Shown here piece by piece: positions 58,803 through 64,000 of a stretch of 64,000 bases of DNA. The stretch spans positions 81,742,484 to 81,806,483 of the forward strand of contig NC_135716.1 in the NCBI RefSeq assembly GCF_964656455.1, given 5' to 3'. The translations under genes and the position numbers were made by a program. Source of the DNA: Halichoerus grypus (lineage: Eukaryota; Chordata; Mammalia; Carnivora; Phocidae). Positions within the stretch are counted from its first letter, which is position 1. Every line of letters begins with the position of its first letter. Under the pieces are notes generated by a model. It was given only the letters and a program-made list of their open reading frames with translations. It was not told where the DNA came from and did no database searches.

Positions 58803-58832
58803 AAAACTCCCTGTGTTGGAAATAATATCTTC
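58802..58832 (-). repeat. 31-bp inverted repeat, left copy
   Basis: The reverse complement of this segment is identical (31 of 31) to 61137-61167. It begins at the last base of the 58788-58802 hairpin arm. Confidence 0.9.
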
Positions 58833-58844
58833 CAACACCCACAG

Positions 58845-58900
58845 AGATTAGGTGTGTGTGTAGAGAGAACACACATGTTCTCTTACATAAAAACAAATGA
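58845..58900 (+). repeat. 56-bp direct repeat, left copy
   Basis: 53 of 56 identical to 60665-60720, exactly 1820 bp away in the same orientation. Contains the palindrome AGAGAACA-CACA-TGTTCTCT at 58864-58883. Confidence 0.9.
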
Positions 58901-59139
58901 AGATCTAATAACTTCAGAACTGGGAGACACCTGAATTAGTGACTAAATATCACAAATGACAAGATTAAGATATGAGCAAGGAGTAGTTCCTGTGAAATCA
59001 GTCACCAAAAAACAATGACAACATTGTAAACTGTCTGTAAACTGAAACCATCTGCAACTTATCAAAATCATGAAGTGTTCAAAACTTTCTCAGTTTCCAA
59101 AAGTGAGCAATACTGCTATAATAGACAACTGTCACAATT

Positions 59140-59545
59140 TATTTCTGATTTCTCTTTTCAGAGAACTATTGATGGAGGAGATAGCCTTCAACATCCAAGC
59201 AGTCACAGGTGTGGCCTCATCCATGTCTAAGCAGCCATGTGTCTACTATGATTTGCCTCAGGTAGACAAGTCACCAAAGTTGGGCCAGTAAGATTTTTAA
59301 TTGAGAGATATAGAGTCTGGGAAGCAGAAGCTAAGACACACTAATGGCTAATCTCTAAATGAAAGATCCATGATTTCCTGCTGGTGAGGTTCCCAGAGCT
59401 GCCCTGAGACCCGGTTCATCCTTCACCTTTATCTTAGATTCCTTGGGATACACAAATATGATTCCAATAAATTTCTTCTTCTTCTTTTAAAGTAGCTAGT
59501 TTTGTTTTCTGTTGCTTGTAACCAAGAGGCTTAATATCTGCTAAA
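59140..59545 (+). repeat. LTR-like remnant (ERVL class?)
   Basis: The right part reads tccaataaatttcttc...aaagtagctagttttgttttctgttgcttgtaaccaagaggcttaa, like the end of ERVL-class LTRs (LTR16/LTR33 group), with a polyadenylation-type AATAAA. The left boundary is not seen. Inactive, no coding region. Confidence 0.4.
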
Positions 59546-59806
59546 TATCTCCAAGAAGAAAAAATTTTCTATTAAACAAATATTTATTCAGTACACACTA
59601 TGTGCAAGATGTTATGCAAGAGAGAAAATTTGAAACATAGTTCCATAAATAGCTTGACATCAAATAAAGGAGATATTACAAGCATGGTTCACATTAAATG
59701 TTACAAGTGGGCGAAGAATGGAGCCCTTATTTCTGTCCCATCTGAAACCAGCATACATACCAGGAGAGATAAAACCTACACCAGGTCTCAAAGCATTGGA
59801 AAATTC

Positions 59807-60504
59807 CTTTTTTCTTTTTTTTTAAGATTTCAATCAGAGAAAGACATGTATCATATGACCTCACTGATATGAGGAATTCTTAATCTCAGGAAACAAACTG
59901 AGGGTTGCTGGAGTGGTGGGGGGTGGGAGGGATGGGGTGCCTGGGTGATAGACATCGGGGAGGGTATGTGCTATGGTGAGCGCTGTGAATTGTGCAAGAC
60001 TGTTTAATCACAGACCTGTACCTCTGAAACAAATAATACATTATATGTTTAAAAAAAAAAAGAAGAAGAAGATAGCAGGAAGGGAAAAATGAAGGGGGGG
60101 AAATCGGTGGGGGAGATGAACCATGAGAGACTATGGACTCTGAGAAACAGAGGGTTCTGGAGGGGAGGGGAGTGGGGGGATGGGTTAGCCTGGTGATGGG
60201 TATTAAAGAGGGCACGTACTGCATGGAGCACTGGGTGTTATACGCAAACAATGAATCATGGAACACTACATCAAAAACCAATGATGTAATGTATGGTGAT
60301 TAACATAACATAATAATTTTAAAAAAAGATTATTTTAGAAAGAAAGAGCACGAGTGGGGGCAGGGGGAGAGACAGAGAGAGAGAGAGAGAGAAGCAGACT
60401 TCCCACTGAGTGTGGTGTGGAGCCCAATGCAGTGTTCGATTTCATACCCCTGAGGATCATGACCTGAGATGAAATCAAGACCAACTGAGCCACTCAAGCG
60501 CCCC
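59807..60504 (-). mobile_element. Can-SINE split by an L1 3' end
   Basis: The SINE tail (cttttttctttttttttaagattt, 59807-59830) and body/head (60325-60504, ending gccactcaagcgcccc) are separated by an L1. TSD tggaaaattc at 59797-59806 and 60505-60514 (10 of 10) brackets the whole composite. Confidence 0.85.
59831..60324 (+). mobile_element. L1 3' UTR insertion with doubled 3' end
   Basis: Unit 1: catatgacctcactgatatg to gaaacaaataatacattatatg plus A11 (59845-60060). Unit 2: gatagcaggaagggaaaaatg to gattaacataacataataattttaaaaaaa (60070-60324). The two units are partly similar to each other. The insertion is about 0.49 kb with no ORF2. Confidence 0.85.
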
Positions 60505-60664
60505 TGGAAAATTCTTAATAGATGAAAATGAGAAGAGAGAAGAAATCACGTAAGTCAGGAAACTAGAATGGATATTCAAGATATATAAACAAGTCCAGAT
60601 AAAGTTTAGGGTTCACACTAGGAAATGAGACAATAAGAATAAGATAATAAGAATATAAGCCTAC

Positions 60665-60720
60665 AGATTGGGTGTGCGTGTAGAGAGAACACACATGTTC
60701 TCTTACATAAAGACAAATGA
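60665..60720 (+). repeat. 56-bp direct repeat, right copy
   Basis: Second copy of 58845-58900 with 3 differences. The palindrome is kept at 60684-60703. The flanks on both sides are unrelated to those of the left copy. Confidence 0.9.
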
Positions 60721-61136
60721 ACAAACCTATCATCCATGGGGAATATGCTCAAATTTATTTCTTAGACTAATGATGGGCAAATTCTTTCACATGCTTTCAA
60801 GGTAGCTTCTAAGTACCAGTGACTGGTCTGAGTCAGTGGTAAAGTCCATGCATTCAGACTTGTTTCTGTTCCCAACCCCACTGCTGAAATGCACTAACAA
60901 ATTAAGTTGTGATAACATTTTAATGTACTAAAAGTAATTCAATACAATTCATTTTTGGCCTACTACTTTAATAATCACTATTCTAAAATTGTTTGGTAAC
61001 CAATAGTGCTAATGAAATACTTCAGAGGAAGAGTCAATTGGTTCAAGTGATGAACAAAGGAGGCCAAATTTAGAGACAGGATAGTGGTGCTACGAAAGGA
61101 AACAGAGAATACCTTCAGGAGCAAAGAAAGGGAAAA

Positions 61137-61167
61137 GAAGATATTATTTCCAACACAGGGAGTTTTA
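61137..61167 (+). repeat. 31-bp inverted repeat, right copy
   Basis: gaagatattatttccaacac... identical to the reverse complement of 58802-58832. Flanks unrelated. Confidence 0.9.
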
Positions 61168-61223
61168 AATGATCACAGGACTAGCACAGAGACATACAGC
61201 CACCTGGCAAGAGGCTGGAATGC

Positions 61224-61420
61224 GGGTGCCTGGGTGGCTCAGTTGGTTAAGCGACTGCCTTCAGCTCAGGTCATGATCCCGGAAGTCCTGGGATCGAGTC
61301 CCGCATTGGGCTCCCTGCTCAGCAGGGAGTCTGCTTCTCCCTCTCACCCTACCCCCTCTTGTGCTCTCTCTCTCTCTGTTTCAAATAAATAAAATAAAAT
61401 CTTTAAAAAAAAAAAAAAAA
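61224..61420 (+). mobile_element. Can-SINE
   Basis: gggtgcctgggtggctcagttggttaagcgactgcc, (CT)n, long A tail. TSD aagaggctggaatgc (61209-61223) and aagaggctgaatgc (61421-61434), one base indel. Confidence 0.95.
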
Positions 61421-61434
61421 AAGAGGCTGAATGC

Positions 61435-63140
61435 ATCTGCTTGGTAAAGAGGTCATTGGAGAAGAAATGATCCAAGACACCAACCTTTAAGATGCCTGAG
61501 TTGTGGACACACGTGAGAACAAACCAGCCACAGCATTCTACCTCCTGAGCTCCCTGAACATTAAGGAGTATTTATGTGACTGTAGCCTCATCATAGACAA
61601 CCTCTTTCAGGTTGTAGGATAGGGATCACAAAGACTCCATGACTTCCATTACTTTCAGGGATTCTTTATTTTGATATTCTATAATACTATACAGCCAAAA
61701 TGATAAGAAAAAAGACCCCATCTCTCTCCTTTAAAATCTGCCAGTTATTTGGTAATGCACACAACATCTGGGCAACATAAAGAGCTGGGATAAAATAAGA
61801 AGCACATACATATGCTTACATGAGCTGATTAAAAAAAAAAGTAAAAAAAATATACAATTTTCTAAATAGGTGTTTATTCAATAAGCACTGTTTTTCCTTT
61901 AAAAAATAAATTTTAAATAACTATCACAATTTTAAATTTAAAAATTAATTAGCATAATGCTTTATGCAATTCATCTCATACCTTTGAAGCTAATGTAATC
62001 CTATCTACAAATTTCTTCATGGAATGTTTAGGAAAGATTCCTGTTAGTGATCTCCCTGAATAAAGAGCTACTCCTGAACTGAAGTGTCCCAATTCCTGTA
62101 TATCAAATCTAAATCTAAATCCATGTATGAAAGTCTACATGAGTAGGGTCCTCTTAGATAAAAACTGTGTCTACTACTAACAAAGTCAAAAAATAGAGTC
62201 TAATTACAAGAATAAGTAGTACCTCCATGGTAAAGTTACCTCTATGACAAATGAAACCAATCAGCCAGATCAAACACTGCTCTCTAACATTTAGAAATTT
62301 AAAGCTTTTAACTCTGAAATGTATTGAAAGGTCACACTAAGAGCAATAATAGAATACTAGTAATAAATCACCACTTCTTAGTTTTAAATGACACCTTTGT
62401 AGCTACTTACTAACTCAGCTGGTAAAACAAAGAAAAGGAAAATAGTAACTAAACTAAACCATTCTTTTAGATAACCAATTGTAAGACAGAAAACAGCTCA
62501 CTTGACTCATATTTCATGCAAAACAAAAGTCTCAAGCCTTTGTTTTCAGCCCAGGTGAGAAGGTGTCCATGAGGGGAGGGGAGGCAGGTTGGGGGTGGGG
62601 GTAAGTGAAGACACCTTGTATGCCTGGTGGTAAGGGGGCAGGTGCTGGCTGCACCCTGACTTGCAGGGCCAGGCATGTTCCCCATGCCACATCCTACAGT
62701 ACACTGGTTTCTGCTCTCTGAGACTTCCCACTCAATTACTGACCAGGCCCAGACCTGCCCTTGTAAGATCTTATAAGATCACCAAGAGTCGGGCTATGCT
62801 AAGTTCACCATGTTTATTTTAGGTTCAGCCTCCCTTTCTTAAAGTCACACTACAAATGAGAACAGTAGTGGCATTTTAAGGAAAGAACAAAAGGATTTTA
62901 AGGCTCTGCCTGCTCAGAAGCTTTTAAATCTAATAACCACTAAATGTTTTTAGGGAAGGTAGAAGGTAAGGGCAACAGCAAAAATGCCATAGGAGATAAG
63001 CCACGGCAACTGTGGCAAACAAAATGACCAAAACCAAGACAGCTCATAAAAATTAAAGGGAATGAAAGAGTACTGGTGACTGATAAACCAACAAATTTAC
63101 TTAGCAAATGCCTTTATTTCCACTCCCAATATTAAAATGG
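61435..63140. other. No supported feature
   Basis: Unique-looking. A GC-rich block at 62560-62760 (ggggaggggaggcaggttgggggtgggggt) holds only chance minus-strand frames. AATAAA-like and A-rich runs at 61830-61920. Confidence 0.4.
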
Positions 63141-63260
63141 AATTTACTCATTTAACAAATTAACTGAGTGCCTACTATGTATCAGGAATCATTCTGGGTA
63201 CAATGATTATAGTGGGGGAGGCACCAAAATTCATATCCCAGTGGTCTTTAAATTCCAATG
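63141..63260 (-). repeat. L2-like fragment
   Basis: catttaacaaattaactgagtgcctactatgtatcaggaatcattctgggtacaatgattatagtggggg follows the reverse-strand 'caaatatttattgagcgcctactatgtgccaggcactg' repeat text. Confidence 0.5.
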
Positions 63261-64000
63261 GAATCACATACACACCCCTTAATTAACATGGTCTGTTTTC
63301 TGGCTAGTTATCAAGAACTGCACAGTTGTGTGGAATAGCAAAAACACCAAAAATGGAAAGATTATATATATCAGACTCCCAGTGCTCACAGAATTTTATT
63401 TTCTATTGGGATTAAAAATCAGTAAACACAACACAATTCTAGACAACAGAGACTTAAACTATTGATAGGAGATATACTTTCACTATTTACTTGGTATGTT
63501 TGTGACTGAAACTTTATCCATGAATATTGGAGTCAGCTAGTGAGGAAAAACAAAAACAATAGATTTTCTCACACGCTGAAGAAAAAAAAAATCTTTTCTG
63601 AGCTAAACAGGTTTAACAAGCTACTCCCATGGTCACACCTTTGTAAACCACTTGGCTTGCCCTCCTCAAATATGTTTCCAAGCTCAAATTCCAGCCTGAT
63701 GAGAATGACGGAACTCAAGTCCTATCGACCTGATCTTAAGTTCCAAAGAGCCTGCTCTGAGGAACCCAAAGAGAAAATGAGAAACATCAGGACAAGGCGC
63801 ATCTTAAGAGAAAGGGAGAGAGAGAGAAATTACCATGCTGTAGAAAGAACCTACAGGGTCAGTCATAGTTCACCAAGCACAGCTGAGGATGGAGAAGGTC
63901 AGAGCATACGCCCAAGGACAAAAATCCACAGCAAACAAGTGGTGACCTGCCCAGAACCAGGTCCACATAGCCTGGCTACAGTGATTATAGAGGACAAGAA
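63261..64000. other. No recognisable feature
   Basis: Unique-looking, with no exon or repeat that I can support. Runs to the window edge. Confidence 0.4.

Noticed and set aside
58864..58883. Palindrome AGAGAACA-CACA-TGTTCTCT as a glucocorticoid or androgen response element
   Set aside because: The half-sites match AGAACA/TGTTCT, but the spacer is 4 nt and these receptors need 3. Kept only as part of the duplication finding.
62560..62760. GC-rich block as an exon or CpG island
   Set aside because: G-rich but nearly no CpG; frames have no paired splice signals.

Overview
This window is vertebrate nuclear DNA from a carnivoran, most likely an arctoid caniform (bear, panda, seal or mustelid group). 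The main evidence is more than two dozen copies of a tRNA-derived Can-SINE (head GGGGCGCCTGGGTGGCTCAG, pol III-like boxes, CT-rich body, AATAAA plus A tail), most with readable target-site duplications (TSDs). LINE-1 copies with carnivore-type 5' and 3' ends, and ancient mammalian MIR, L2, MaLR, MER20 and Tigger-like remnants, agree with this. No bacterial-type gene organisation, CRISPR array, phage or operon is present.

I can support only one host protein-coding segment: a 245-nt internal exon on the minus strand at 45180-45424. It has a good acceptor, a donor and an open frame encoding an acidic, serine-rich stretch. I do not recognise the protein. The rest of the window reads as intron or intergenic DNA, so the long open frames elsewhere are L1 debris, antisense L1 or chance.

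Layout. 0-4 kb: an almost complete ERVL-MaLR element (LTR, internal region, LTR) interrupted by a second MaLR LTR and a SINE. 4-24 kb: mostly unique AT-rich DNA with MIRs, SINEs, one L1 3' fragment carrying three SINEs, older L1 ends, a (TTTTA)n-expanded SINE tail and an AT-rich satellite-like tract. 24.9-33.3 kb: a full-length but decayed L1 on the minus strand carrying four SINEs and a younger truncated L1. 34-38.3 kb: a younger plus-strand L1 with 5' UTR and ORF1 start, then a deletion jumping into the last third of ORF2. 39.8-43.8 kb: L2 sequence split by an L1 that has a 5' inversion, an apparent 3' transduction and a 12-bp TSD. 45.2 kb: the host exon. 46.7-47.4 kb: MER20 and a Tigger-type DNA transposon. 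48.5-57.8 kb: old L1 3' end, then a second full-length decayed minus-strand L1 with a young 1.4-kb L1 and several SINEs inside it. 58-61.2 kb: SINEs, an LTR-like remnant, an L1 3' end inside a SINE, and unexplained short duplications (56-bp direct, 31-bp inverted, and a 15-bp-stem hairpin). 61.4-64 kb: mostly unique sequence.

I found no new multi-gene system. The most unusual structures are the twin-primed L1 with 3' transduction (40.9-43.4 kb), the cluster of templated-looking duplications at 58.7-61.2 kb, the L1 copies with a doubled 3' UTR, and CA/TA microsatellites arising at the same site in five separate L1 copies. All family names come from memory of consensus sequences and no search was run.
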